Below, in pieces: positions 24,481 through 36,719 of a stretch of 64,000 nt of DNA (position 1 is the first letter of the stretch; the number at the start of each line of letters is the position of its first letter). The DNA is from Sphagnum compactum (lineage: Eukaryota; Bryophyta; Sphagnopsida; Sphagnales), in contig OZ234495.1 in NCBI GenBank assembly GCA_965153455.1, positions 21,758,875 to 21,822,874 of the forward strand, written 5' to 3'. The translations under genes were made by a program, and so were the position numbers. A model generated the notes under the pieces. The model was not told the DNA's origin and made no database searches. It saw nothing but the letters and a program-made list of their open reading frames with translations.

Positions 24481-24850
24481 CCTTGAAGAATTACGGTGTC
24501 TTTAAACACTTTACTTTGACACAACTGTGTCCAGCATGTCCACCAACTGATGCATGTCCAACAGCCATGGAATGGCAGAATAGAAGAGATTCAACCATGG
24601 GCCCCAGATAAAACTAGATCCAGACTTATGAGTTATTCTCTGTTGAACTCAAGACACTTGGAAGCATCTTCCACTGTCAGCACCCTGCAATCATGTGTGT
24701 ATAGCGAAAATTTCCAATATCCCCAACAATGTCTAACCAGCTCCAATGTGTCCAACACCTTGGAATCAGCAAGCAGTCTAACAAATCCAACATCCAAGTT
24801 TTCAATCAGGCTCACCATCCCCAAAATTAACTATGGTGGTAGACCAACCC

Positions 24851-26028
24851 TGGTACTGTGATCATAGTTTACCACTAGCTTAGGCGGCACATATGTACAA
24901 GAGAATGTGGCCTGCCTCCCAGTGAGTGACTAGGATGAAGCCTGGTGAGAAAGTAGAGGCAGAATACACTCCCAATAGTGCATTCCCTAATGTAAACCAT
25001 CCATGGGTTAGATCACTACCTATCATAAGTGTAGGGTAACACCCTGCCCTGAGGGCATTACCCTGTGTAAAGCAGTGGCAGAATTTTTTCTTTTTTCTTT
25101 TTTCCCCCAAGATATGAAAAAATCCAGCTGGCATTTCACATTCCAAAACAACCTGCCTTTGGGGGAAAACAGATTCTGCTTGATAACATGCCCTCCAAAT
25201 ACACCAAAACAATTTGCCAGTGCTTTATGTGGGTTGTAAACTAGAGTATGGAGGTAGGAAATTACTAAAGTGGCCATGATGGCCAATCCTGCCATTTACT
25301 ACCAAATCAGCAGGTGCAGACTACAGACCCTTAGGTGTAGGGGAAGGGTGCCAGAGGAATGGGTTCAGAACTACAGTTCCGAGCATAAAAATTTCACCTA
25401 GTTTTATTTCAGCATGTGTTTTACCTAGCCTTTCTTTAAACTGGGTAGCACATATTATCAGGAGACTGGTGGGTGAAATTTTTTCCTTTTTTATTTTCTG
25501 TATGGAAGTCTTTTTAATTGGTCCATCACAAAATATGTATTCCCTCCAAAAATAGAAGTTTTTGGATGGATTATTTGCAGCACCAAGTCAATAGTGCTCA
25601 CAAATGGAATGTTGACTCAATTTTGAAGACACCAAACTAGGTTTGTCCCACATGCTTAACAGATGCTAGTGTATAGATATTAAAAATACAGTTCCTGGAA
25701 ATCCGTTTTGCGACAATTGTAACCCTAGGTAAATATATTTAGCATGCACAAAGAGAAAAATGTCATTATTGGGAGTGGCCGTAAACTCTAGAGTGTAGAC
25801 CATGACACCTCTGGTGGGCTTTTCCAAATTACAAAGGGTACGAAACCTTGATGGGCGTGCTTACTCATGCCATAAAGACCACAACAATTTAACAGTGAAA
25901 ATGTGGCCCACAACTGCTTGTAGTGCACATGGCCACCTTGGACTTGTTGCAAATGAGCCCTTTTTGGTATCTAATGTGTGAAGATTGGAGTTCCAACAAC
26001 GTATCTCTACACTTTATATATATATATA
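24851..26028. other. Intergenic, no gene recognised
   Basis: Open frames on the minus strand (about 25023-25295) have no recognisable domain and no support from codon conservation. Nothing matching tRNAs or terminal repeats was seen. It ends at the Helitron 3' terminus at 26029. Confidence 0.5.
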
Positions 26029-27824
26029 CTAGTTTGAGCCCCGTGCATAATGCACAGGTGTGTGTATTTGACGGTACATATATATATATATAAGATAATT
26101 TTTCATTTTTTTATTTTATTATTATTATTATAAACAAAAAGAAACATCGAAAACAGAGAACGAAAAAGAAAATGAAAAGAAAAACACCTCGTCCTCTGTA
26201 CAGTAAATCTTGGGGGTGCCCCCCCCTGAGGCCGGGCAAGTTTGTGCCTCGTGCCTAATGCACAGGTGTGTGTTTAAAACAAATCAAACATGCACCTAAA
26301 ACTGCTGGGTCTTTGCCGGTCTTAACCCACCCCATCCGGCTTAAATACACATCCATCCCCCTCCGGCTTAAATAGACGGCTGATGGGATGGATGAATTAA
26401 AAAATAAAACTTGATATATATATATATATGTAAGATTATTTTTCATTTTTCTATATTATTATTATTATTATAAACCAAAAAAAAACATCGAAAACGGAGA
26501 ACGAAAAAAAAAATGAAAAGAAAAACATCCCGTCCTCTGAACAATAAATCTTGGGGGTGCCCCCCCCTGGGGCCGGGCAAGTTTGTGCCCCGTGCCTAAT
26601 GCACAGGTGTGTGTTTAAAATAAATCAAACATGCACCTAAAACTGTTGGGTCTTTGCCGGTCCTAACCCACCCCATCCGGCTTAAATACACATCCATCCC
26701 GTCCGGCTTAAATAGACGGCTGATGGGATGGATGAATTAAAAAATTAAAACTTTATATATATATATATGTAAGATTATTTTTCATTTTTCTATTTTATTA
26801 TTATTATTATAAACCAAAAAAAAAACACCGAAAACGGAGAACGAAAAAGAAAATGAAAAGAAAAAGACCACGTCCTCTGTACAGTAAATCTTGGGGGTGC
26901 CCCCCTGGGGCCGGGCATGAGGGGGCGGGGGGGGTTATTTATTTCTGCCAGGGTTTTCTTCCCTGTATGATGCCATCTTCCCTGTATGACGGGACGGATG
27001 GATGGACGGGTCGGACGGACGAAAGAAATGTCCGTCCAGTCCAGACGGATTTAGGGGAAGCTTCATTCGTCCGGCTTCAGGGGAAGCTTCATTGTTCCTT
27101 TACTGTAACTTGGGGAACATATTGGGAACCCATTAAGAACTTAGAGGGAACACCGTGAGAACACATTGGGAAACAGGGAAAAATGGAAAAAAAATCCTTC
27201 CCGCCCCCCAAACTTAAAAGGAATAAAAGCAAGGCACCTTGGGCCTTCCCATTGGCGGAAAGGAAAATAAATCCTCCCCCCCGCGCCCAAATAAAACTTG
27301 CATGGAAAGTCCACTGTCCACTGTCCAAGTGGACATGGACTGTCCACTCTCCACACCAAATACAGCTTGAAAAAAAAAACCTCCCCTCCAACCTCCCAGC
27401 ACCCCCACCCAGGCAGAAAGCTGCAGTGTCAGACTCTCAGAGGGATGGTGTGCAGCCGGCAACCTCGGAGCTTCCAGGGTGTCCATCCGCATGGACAACC
27501 GGACAGATTCAGGGGAAGCTTCATTTCATCCCGATGTCCTTTAATAGTTTCATCCATCCCGTCATCCGTAGGTACTGTCCGTCTGGATTCAGGGGAAGCT
27601 TCATTCTACTGTCCGTCTGGCCCACCCAAAAAAAGACGGTCCGTCTGGATGATGGGACGGATTTAGGGTTGCTGTAAATAGACGGATTAAGGGTTGCTGT
27701 AAATAGACGGATGACGGGATGGATGAACTGGCCGTTCGGCTGGATGGATGACTGCATGGATTTAAGGGAAGCTTCATTATTCGGCCTCACGAATATGCCT
27801 TCAGTCTTCCTTTAATATATAGGA
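26029..27824 (-). mobile_element. Helitron-like element (H1) with internal tandem repeats
   Basis: On the minus strand the element begins with TCCTATATATTAAAGGAAG (5' TC at 27824). It ends with the palindrome GTGCATTATGCAC, then GGGGCTCAAA, then CTAG (26029), followed by T. TC...hairpin...CTRR and insertion between A and T are Helitron hallmarks. The 3' part is repeated inside with a 341-bp period. The half nearer the 5' end has GGACGGAT-type repeats and several 'AGGGGAAGCTTCATT' blocks. There is no Rep or helicase frame, so it is non-autonomous. Confidence 0.75.
26251..26930. repeat. Tandem repeat, 341-bp unit, inside Helitron H1
   Basis: The marker GTGCCTAATGCACAGGTGTG starts at 26251 and again at 26592, 341 bases apart; a related GTGCATAATGCAC lies at 26043 after a shortened unit. 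Each unit contains a (TA)n tract, 'CATTTTTCTATTTTATTATTA', 'CGAAAACGGAGAACGAAAAA', 'AATCTTGGGGGTGCCCCCC' and 'GGCCGGGCA'. The third unit is cut off near 26920. The units copy the Helitron's own 3' end. Confidence 0.8.
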
Positions 27825-28290
27825 TATATCTCAGTGATTTAATTTATTCAAATTTCAAATGTTGTGTCATTGGCTAGCATTTCATGAGGGATTTAGCATT
27901 AAATGGTGGATGGATTTAAAAACCTATCTAAGTAGTTTTTAAATTGCTACCAAACCTATGTACATCAATTGTAGAATTGAAAATTGGAAGCGAGTTGCAA
28001 TGAAGTTAGCAAATGTATGTCACAAAGTAGGCCCAAGTTTGCATGTCAATAACATTATATTCATAGATAACCACAAAAACATATTAGCTCGTAAACAAAC
28101 AAATTGTTCAATTGCACTTGGTGAAAGCTATACACCCTTGAGTTCAATGGTGTAACGATGGCAGCTTGGAATTGATTGCAAAATGGCCCCAATGAGGAGC
28201 TTCAAGCTCCACTATTGGCGATGGTGTTAGGGTTTGGAGAGCAACAATGTGACTAAACAATTCCCTTATTCGCAAAAGTGCACATCTTGG
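27825..28290 (-). pseudogene. Antisense fragment of the 33.9-kb hAT family
   Basis: About 27985-28085 matches the reverse complement of 33898-33990. That stretch includes a 'TTATTGACA' acceptor-like stretch and the following 'CAAACTTGGGCCTA' exon start. It is therefore a minus-strand scrap of the same hAT-type element. The remaining bases to 28290 show nothing recognisable. Confidence 0.5.
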
Positions 28291-28299
28291 TGAAATGCA

Positions 28300-28990
28300 T
28301 GGACACTATGAATGTCGCAAACCTAACATTGGGTTCACAACTAAATGTGGAGTGCAAGGGCCCATGAGGCCAAGAGAGTGTGTTTAGGGTTCACAAATGG
28401 GAAAAATGCAAGGGATGGAGCCCAATGGCTCCCAAATGCACTCCCACTTTGGGAATTGCACTCATGCAAGAGTTGTGAATGTTTAAAGCCTTGGTTGGAA
28501 AGGAAAATAAACACCAAATTGAGCCCCCAAGACACCATTAGAAAGGTCTTGAAGCGTAAATGCCTAAAGTGCCCTCACATTGTTCATTTAAACTCGATTT
28601 GCATGATCTCTGATCAAAAAAATGTGTGGGAGTCAAATTTTTGACTCTCGACCACAAACCCCTTAAAAGCATGGGTCAAATGAGTTCCAATTGGGACATG
28701 ATATACATCGTTGGAAGATCTTTTTGACGGTTATAGGATATTGCTCTTGCATTTTCAAAACAAACTTGATTTGAAAAAAATATGAGCATCCAAAGTTTTG
28801 GGACTCCCACTTGAGTGTCCCGGGGAAAAGTGACATTCGAATGTAGTCCCCACAAAAAGGCACAAAATATATTATAGGGAGGGGAGTGGTGCCTCCTAGC
28901 AAAGGTTGTGGGTTGTGTAAAGCTTGTGCTTGAGGTTGTCTTTACTAAATCCACCACACCACTTCCATTTAACTTGCATTATCGCCTTTT
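28300..28990 (+). repeat. LTR-like block 1
   Basis: Its layout repeats that of 35330-36070. In both, 'GGAGTCAAA...TTTGACTC' is followed by a stretch on heat-of-the-moment motifs 'CGTTG(G/A)AA', then 'GGGACTCCCA', 'GGGAGTC / GAGTGTCCC', and a TATA-like 'TATTATAGGG / TACTATAAGGG' before a purine-rich leader. This resembles a retrotransposon LTR promoter. TG...CA ends and a primer-binding site were not found, so the call is tentative. Confidence 0.35.
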
Positions 28991-29339
28991 TTTCTTGGTT
29001 GTGCAAATTGATCTCATTTTGAACTCTCGCTTATGATTTCATTCTAATCCCATCCCAAGCTCCAGCACGCCTTCCCTACCTTTAAAATGACGCAAGTTAA
29101 GGAATGTGCCCCAACATTTTTATTTTTCTATTGTTTCACTATGAAACTCACATTTGGGTCTCTTAAAGAGTTTGGGGGGCACATCAGTGGATGTGTTTTA
29201 ACATCCTTTTTTTCATCCAGCCTCGTACCTGACAAACTTTCATTTTGATCTTTTCTTTACTTAGTTGCGCCTCCCCAACAAAAGACAAAAAAACACCCTA
29301 GATTGCAAAAAATATATTTCAGATGTTATTAGTAAAAAA

Positions 29340-29740
29340 ACCCCTTTTTTAACCAAAAGTTTTCAACTACATGACATTTGCAACTATGTTTCAACTAGAT
29401 TTTTTAAATTTTAAAATAAGATTATGGAAATTGCTAATTAAGTTGATTCGTTTACTATATTGGTATATAGTTGAAAGCATTTTTCAACTGCATGGTCATT
29501 TGCCGAATATTCCTAGCATCAACAATGACTCCAAGTTGAATTTCCAACTATGTTGGTAAAAAATGTGAAGCATGTTTCAACTGAGGGGTTATTTTTAAAA
29601 TATTCTTAACATCTAATGTTCTTTAGTTGGCACACAGTCAAGACATTGACTAGTGTTCAACTATTTTGGATGATAAAATGTACTAGAGGATGGACGAAAT
29701 ATATTCTTGTTTGCAACTATCTCTTTCAACTAGGTTAAAC
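29340..29740. repeat. Left subterminal repeat region of the CACTA element
   Basis: Copies of (T)TTCAACTA, TTGCAACTA and TAGTTG occur every 20-60 bases, for example near 29358, 29378, 29389, 29470, 29483, 29545, 29575, 29668, 29722 and 29737. Such arrays bind the transposase in known En/Spm elements; that role is inferred here. Confidence 0.65.
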
Positions 29741-30104
29741 AAATAATAGGTAACTTTAATTTTATACATATAATATTGTAATGTTTATCTAAAATTATGA
29801 TAACATTAGATTACATGTAAATTTTATTTGTATAAATGAATGGTTTTCCTTGTGCATATAAATATTAAACTTTAATTTCAAAATAAAGTTTATTTTAAAA
29901 AAAAAAATATGTTAGTACTAATGTTTATGTTCAATACACATGTCATTTATTATTTCTATGTAAATCATTACAACATATCAAGTAATGAACATGATTAATA
30001 ATATCGTGCAACTATAATGTTTATTCATTTTTATACACATGATATCTTAATATTTGTTTAAAATTAGGATAAAAATTCATTAAACACTAATGTACCCTAT
30101 GTCA

Positions 30105-30955
30105 TTGGCCTAAGTTTGACTGCATTCAATTGACTTTTCCTTCCAAACCCCTTTTTGCAATTTGTTTGAATTTCTAACAACAATACGTACCTACCAAAAA
30201 TTCAATAATATTGTTCACATTTTAAGTTTCAAAATTACGAAATCAACATTATTAAATCAAACTTGGTGAAGGCATTCCAACAATACCAAAAACACCCCCG
30301 AATTCCAATTTAGTTTTCAATCTTGGTTTTTCAAAAAGTTCAATGGAAAAATGGTCCAACAATCAATAAATTCCACAGTATAGCTCCAAACATTTTAAAC
30401 CAAATCATTGCACCCCTATTCATTGAAAACTTTTTGATGATAAGTTCCATAGCATACCTAAGACATTGTGATTTGGGAGACATCATTATGACAAAACAAA
30501 ATAAACTACCTTCCTTCATGGATAATTAATAAGGTAACATGTGTTGTTGGCCCCAAGTGTGAACACACTCAACTCATTTTCCCTTCTAAACCCAATTTGT
30601 TATAATTTGTTTGAATTTCCAACAACAAAATTCATTGAAAATTCAATATCTTCCACACTTTAAGTATGAAAATTATAAAATAAATTTCATTAAATCTAAC
30701 TCATCGATTACTTTCCAACAACACCAAGCACACTTTTGGATTTGAATAAAATTTATATTTATGATTTTATTAAGAAAATGGTTCAATAATCAATAACCTT
30801 TGCATTGTAGTTCCAAATAAATTCAACCCACGTCAGTGCACCCCTATTCATTGTTAGGTTTTCAAAGTTATCAATAGCATTATATGAAGGAATTTGGTTT
30901 GGGAAATTTCAACATGATAAAATAAAACAAAATAAATTATTTACTTTCATTAATA
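30105..30955. repeat. Two-unit tandem duplication inside the CACTA element
   Basis: Units of roughly 430 and 415 bases share 'AATTTGTTTGAATTTC(T/C)AACAACAA', 'CATTTTAAGT / CACTTTAAGT', 'GGT(C/T)CAA(C/T)AATCAATAA', 'GCACCCCTATTCATTG' and 'AAAACAAAATAAA'. Further partial copies of flanking AT-rich blocks recur to about 31650. No coding sequence. Confidence 0.65.
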
Positions 30956-32359
30956 GATTAAATTATGTAAATTATCTTTGTATAAAATGAATGGTTATGT
31001 ATGATGCAAATATTTTTTGTGCACCCAAATAATAAAATTTGATTGAAGGAAATTTAAGGAAATTCTGAAATATAAATTTGTAATAATGTGCACGTTCAAT
31101 ACACCTAATTATTATTTATATGCAAATTTGATTTTAGTTTAAAACATATCAAATAATGATACATGATTAATATTTTTTGTGCATCTAAATATTAAATTTT
31201 AATTTCAAATAAAATTTAAGGAAATTTTGAAATATGAATTTGTAATAATGTAAATTCAATATGTGTAATTATTATTTTTGTAAATCAAATGTTAATTTAC
31301 AACAAAACAAATAATGATACATAATCCATAATTTTGTGGAAGTTTAATGTTTATTCATTTTTATACATATGATGTTTTAATATATATTTTAAATTACAAT
31401 GAATATTCATTAATTATTAAGGTACACATAAATGGTTTTTGTATACATGAATGATAACACGTATGACGAATTTTTTTGTGCATATAAATATTACGCTTTA
31501 ATTTGAAACTAAAATTTAAAGAAATCTTGAAATATAAGTCAATTTAATAATGTGTATGTTCAATACATGCATAATTCATAAGTTTTATGTAAATTCAATT
31601 TTAGTTTACAACATATCATGTAATGATAAATAATTAATATTTTTTAGAATTTTAATTTTAATTTTAATTTTTTCTATTAGTTCCAATAATTTTTTCATTT
31701 ATTAAAATTCCTTATTTATTTGTTTATGATTAAACTCTAATAATGTTTAGAATAATTAGTAAAGATACTTAATAAATTCTTATATAATTTCAGAAATTAT
31801 TTTTATCTAACACTAATATAATATAAAGTATTTTTCTTATTTAAGTCATTAAGTCTTCTTAATATATTATATTAAGTCATTTAATAGTTACAACAAGTTA
31901 GAGAAAAATACAAATAAAAATAGTTAAATAATTAGTCTAACTTAACTACTAGCTACAATATTATTATTAATGTTGTTGTTGTAATTGTAGTCAATTATTA
32001 ATTATCACAACATTATAACAATTATTGCAATTAAATATCATCTAAAATTTATTATTGAATATTTATATTTGAGTTGATTCTTTGTTTTATGAACTAACAT
32101 AAAAATTTATAATGAATTTCGAATTTAAAAAAATATTCAATGACAATTAATTATTTAATAGATAAATACATTCAATTGCTGATTTTTAAAAAAAATTAGT
32201 CACCGTATTATTTAATAAATGATGATAATATGTTTAATTATTTAATTATACAACTATATAGTTTAAAATAGTAAATGAATAAATACTATAAGTAATTAAG
32301 GTAAATAGTTTGACCTAGGCTAGGTAGATTATTAGTTTAAGTCTAAGCTTAACTAAGTT

Positions 32360-33890
32360 TAGACTAGCTTGTAGAACTAGATTACAACTATTTGAGTTGC
32401 AATTAGGTTACAATTGAGTTATAATTAGGGTCAACAACAAATGGTACTCTATCACCGAACACTCTCAAGCTTTCCCTCGTTTCAACACCAAATTGAATTT
32501 TTTTTATGTCATTGGAAGTGCAAAATAAAGAGCTTCAAATGTTCTTCGAACCTCAAAAGCAAAGGAACAAAACAAAGAACACAAGAAGAGAAAGGGTGAT
32601 ATTTGTCTCAAATTTTGTCTCAAGACCCCCTTTACTGCCAGCAACAATATCTTTTTCATTTCTCTTTCATTTTGAATAATTTCAAAGGCTACAAATGCAT
32701 TATCTCAAAATCTTTAAAACTTGTTTAAAGTGAAAAATTAAAAAAACAATAGTTGAAGAGATTAAGCTTCAAAATCATATTGAACATTTATGAAACAATC
32801 CAAATCACAACCCCCTTCACTTTGCAAAAGGCATATCTTGTTCATTTTCCATTAGATTGTGGTGTTTTTTTTATAGATTTGGATACACCAAGTGGAGGAC
32901 TACAAAATTGTTTGAAGTTTCAAAAGGAACAAACCATGGACAAGAAAGTTATAATGATCCAATATCATTAAGTGTTCGATGATAGGTGTATTTACCCTAG
33001 GTCACAACTAAAATCTTTATCCCATATTGTTTGGTTTCCATTCTATGAGTTTAAACTATATAAAGGAGTGCACTAAGATTGTTGGAGAACACATAAACAT
33101 GAAAATCTAATAGCCATTTGGGATGAGCCAATCAAAAAGGTTCAACCCTAAAGGCTAAACTAAATGAAATAGGATTTCATTTATTAATTGCCATGTGGTT
33201 TAAATCTAGGCCTAACATAGGTGCTTAGATCTTGCCCTAACTTAAGCCTAAATTAAATGGCCTACATTTAGGTGTAACCTAGATGCCTAGGTTTAAACCT
33301 AACCTATGTTTAGGCACCATTTGACCTAAACTATTGATGTGGATGTGCCACGTGTCATTTAATTATTTGTTGACCCCAAAATTTGTGATCATGCCACGTG
33401 TCATTTAATTATTCGTTGACCCCACATTTTATGACTTGACACGTGTCAACATTGTGAGTGTGCCACGTGTCACCAAACCACTGGCCAAATGTTTGATTTA
33501 TATAATTGCAACATAGTTGAAATGTTCAACTTACATAGTTACAACCTAGTTGAAATTGTAATTATATTTTCGGTTGATGTCATGCTTACTTTGTGGATGA
33601 AGTTCATCCATTAGTCGTATGTAGTTGACAACATCCTTCGACTATATTGGTAGAGCAATTTTCAACTAAATTGGCAAGTAGTGGTTAATGTTGTGGTGTT
33701 GACATGTGGCATACACTTTCGATTGTAATTTCACTCTCGACTTGTACTTTTCGACATTATTGGTTAGTAGTTGCAAAAAATATTTCTCAGTTGTAAAAAA
33801 TAAATTGCAACTATATGTGTAGTTTTTTATTTTGTTTGTAGTTGAATAATAGTTGAAAACGTAGTTGCAAAAGGGGGGGTTTTCTACTAG
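32360..33890. repeat. Right subterminal region of the CACTA element with ACGTG repeats
   Basis: TAGTTG / CAACTA motifs are dense from about 33500 to 33880 and recur near 32385-32430. Between them, at about 33345-33475, three CCACGTGTCA copies and one ACACGTGTCA occur. The first two are followed by TTTAATTATT.GTTGACCCC. CACGTG is the G-box core used by plant bZIP/bHLH factors; whether it acts here is unknown. Confidence 0.6.
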
Positions 33891-33896
33891 TGTGTC

Positions 33897-35270
33897 TAAT
33901 CTGTTTTTGTGGTTATTTATGAATATAATTTTATTGACAGGCAAACTTGGGCCTATTTTGTGACATACAATTACTATTGGGACTTGCATGTGTCTTACTC
34001 TTGATGGAGACCATGAAGTCCCTCTCGAAATTTGCTCAAAGGAGGGATATTTTCATTTGTGACTTCATAACTATAGTGAAAGATTGCCAAGGACAGTTAT
34101 ATAATCTTTATTGTGACACCGCCTTTTCTTTTTGTGGTGATGAATTCTAATCTTTCCAGTGGCTGTTATAGAATGACCATACCCAAATCCATATGAAATG
34201 GGTAACAAACTATAACACAACTAGAATTGAGCATCTTGCATTTGTTGTCAGTGGTGAGAAGACATGGGCACATTGGGGTGAAGTTTGCCTATCAACAAGT
34301 GGTATGTTGCATGTCACACAAACATCATTTGCACATGTAGTGCAGCTAGTGAAAGCTAAATGTAGACATAAATGTCTACCCTTGTTGAAAATGGCAGAAG
34401 TTCATATCATTGGTTTGTGCCATAGTTGTATTTAGGGTTTTGTCTTGATTAATTGGAATTTGATATGTGGCAAAATTGGTTATTGTGATGCAAACCTATG
34501 AGCTTAGTTTTTTCATTCGCCTTTGGTTTCTTATGTTTGACATTTATTCTTGTTTATTGATTGGCAAAAACAGCAACAGGATTGATTGTTGAATTAGATG
34601 TCCGGTTTCTTGAACAAATAGTTTTGGATGCCATGGGGGTTATTTACCCCCAATATTGGCTACAAGCAGATGTAGAGATGACATTCCCTCGACATTTGGA
34701 GGTTTTGAGGGGATTTTATTGCACCCCACATCCTTACGGACAATTCAGGGATGCTCCCATGGTTCCTCCTATTCTTTCAACATGGGAGTTGGATGTTCAA
34801 CAAGGTTTTTTCTAGTTGACAATGAAGTCTAATGTTGCTTAAGCCATGGCTGACGTTGTGGCCTTTGCAGTGAACAAGCCTAACCCAATCCTTGTAAATC
34901 CTATCACAAGGTTGTGGCGAGTGATCCATGCATCACAACTATTGGCACATTCTTTTCTAGAATACTTGAAGTTGGCAGAGATTGCCATGATCCTGCATGT
35001 ACTTGGTTTTATTGAAGATGAACATTGTTTTAGCTTAATTTCTTTCTTGAAGAACAAGTTACGCAACCACTTGAATCCTCATTTGGAGCTTGTTGTTGTT
35101 ATGTATTATCAGAAGTTCTTCACACTATAGAACTTTCCATACCAAGCTAATTATGATTTATGGACAGATGTATGTAGTTCACATGGTTGGGGTCGGTATG
35201 AAGGATAATGAAGTTGGATTTGCCTCTTGGTTTGATGATACGAATAAGGGTGTGCACATGTGTTGGATAT
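33897..35270 (+). pseudogene. hAT-type transposase relic, + strand
   Basis: Broken frames give a plausible hAT-like protein in order. They are ETMKSLSKFAQRRDIFICDF (near 34009), NTTRIEHLAFVVSGEKTWAHW (trimmed; near 34210-34275), FAHVVQLVKAKCRHKCLPL, ELDVRFLEQIVLDAMGVIYP (near 34590), LWRVIHASQLLAHSF, IEDEHCFSLISFLKNKLRN (near 35015) and, after a TAG, NFPYQANYDLWTD (near 35131). The last parts match the C-terminal dimerisation region of hAT transposases (EDERCFS...KNKLRN type). Several stops interrupt it. The CACTA element abuts its left side. Confidence 0.6.
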
Positions 35271-35329
35271 TTTGAGCAATTCAAGTTACAAGTTGAACAA
35301 TGCAATAATGAACATAATGACTTTGTCAC

Positions 35330-36070
35330 CAGATTTTGAAGAGGCATCTTGTGTCGCAACCGTAGCCTTGGGCTCGCGACCAAGGCAAGGGCTTGCAAGG
35401 TGGCAGGCCAAGAGAGGAAGCCCGGGAGTGAAAGAAAGTGTGAGGGGATGAACCCTCACACTCCCAAGGGGGCTTCCACCTTGGGGAGTTGGAGTCCCGG
35501 TGGACTCCTGAATCTTCAAAGGGTGATTTTAGGGGTCAAAACTCCATGGACTGAAGAGTTCCTTATATCATTGAAAATCTCTTGGAACGTAGATGTCTAA
35601 AATGGGCTCGCATGACCCATTTGGACATCTAAAACACAAGTTATGGCCAAAAGAAGAGCTAGGAGTCAAATGACAGTTTGACTCCTGACCACTAAAAGTT
35701 AGGAATCGACCCGATTTACTTGCGTGCAGGTGGCATATGACATATCGTTGAAACGCTCTTGACAAGGGCTACAACTTTGCTTTAGACTTCATTTTAATCG
35801 GAGGTCTACATGCAAAGTTATGGGGCCCCATAGTCGCGGGAGTCCCAACCTTGGCAATTTCGGGACTCCAATTTGGGAGTCTTAGGACAAAATGCTATTT
35901 GGATGTGGGCCTCGTGGAGAGGAACAGAGTATACTATAAGGGGGAAGGTGGTGGGTTCCCCCAAGTCCGGGCCGTAGTGAATCTTGTGAGTCCGAATTTG
36001 CCCGTGGCTCGTCCTAGCACCAAAAGTGCTTCGACTATGCACTAACCACCTTGTGTTTGGTTTTATGCAG
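35330..36070 (+). repeat. LTR-like block 2
   Basis: This block is notably richer in G+C than its surroundings. It shares with 28300-28990 the order of 'AGGAGTCAAA...TTTGACTCC', 'CGTTGAAACG', 'GGGAGTCCCAA', 'GGGACTCC', TATA-like 'TACTATAAGGGGG' (near 35932) and a GGTGG leader. This fits two old solo LTRs of one family. No retrotransposon coding region lies between them in a simple arrangement. Confidence 0.4.
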
Positions 36071-36719
36071 GTCCGTGTGAGTAGTTGATGCTTATCACTC
36101 TTCCTAGTCTCATCATTAAATCCCACAACTATTGCTACACATGCTTGGATAATATGGTTTAATATTTCAAAGACCAACATTAAAAGAAGGATTATCACAT
36201 TTACATCAAAATCATAATTAATAGGAATATAATCCTCACGTCTCATTAGTTTTCTAAAACCCACAAAGATTTGAAATGAGGATCAAACATAATGGCAAAC
36301 ATGTTGTGAACTTAATGTAAATTCAAAATTGCAAAAAAAAAATTGATTACCTTAACAAATTCAAGTTGCATGTTATTTTGAAAGATGAAGACCTAACATC
36401 AAAAGCATTAAGAACATTAGTAGCATGTCCCATCTCAATTTCCAAAGTTAGTGTCATTAATGGATGTAGTGAAAGCATAAAATAATAACTAGTGACCATG
36501 TGACCAATTCATCACACATGTAGTGGCAACACGATTCGAAACACTTGTGAATGCTTTTGCAATTGCCCATACTTCCGTTTTATGAACTTTTTGATGCAAA
36601 CTAATTGTCCTTTGTCACCCATAACACAAAAAATAGCCTCTTTGAATTTCAATGCCTGTAAAAAATAAACACCTTATTAGCAAATTTGGTTTTCATTGGG
36701 GTTTTGATTTTCTAAGGTT
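36071..36719. other. Intergenic, no gene recognised
   Basis: AT-rich sequence without a recognisable frame or repeat. It may contain the lost C-terminal part of the adjacent minus-strand hAT relic, but no motif supports this. Confidence 0.4.

Larger units (their letters stand above)
22550..24850. repeat. Third copy of the membrane-protein duplication unit
   Basis: This unit lies in the same orientation as about 39,600-41,500 and inverted to 16.0-17.8 kb. The 3' flank (22600-22900), both exons, the upstream tandem repeats, and the far-upstream block 'CCACCAACTGATGCATGTCCAAC' near 24538 are all shared. It is more diverged than the other pair. Confidence 0.7.
29327..33892. mobile_element. CACTA-type (En/Spm) transposon, non-autonomous, 4.57 kb
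   Basis: The right end, read inward, is CACTAGTAGAAAACCCCCCC (33892 leftward), the classic CACTA terminus. The left end at 29327 reads TATTAGTAAAAAAACCCC, the same terminus with two C-to-T changes. The trinucleotide TGT flanks both sides (29324-29326 and 33893-33895), matching the 3-bp target duplication of this superfamily. Both ends are packed with TTGCAACTA / TTTTCAACTA motifs in either orientation, as expected for subterminal transposase-binding repeats. The interior has no transposase frame. It sits against a hAT relic that starts at about 33897. Confidence 0.8.

Noticed and set aside
25530-25565. ATTCCCTCCAAAAATAGAAG, resembling a Stowaway-type MITE end
   Set aside because: No matching inverted end or TA duplication was found nearby.
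27183-27677. 164- and 122-codon + frames
   Set aside because: They overlap on both strands within Helitron H1's GGAC/GTCC repeats and have no recognisable domain.
33666-33989. 107-codon minus frame across the CACTA right end
   Set aside because: It spans the transposon boundary and reads the hAT relic in antisense, so it is a chance frame.
35818-36264. 148-codon minus frame
   Set aside because: It crosses the LTR-like block and its flank in antisense and shows no conserved motif.
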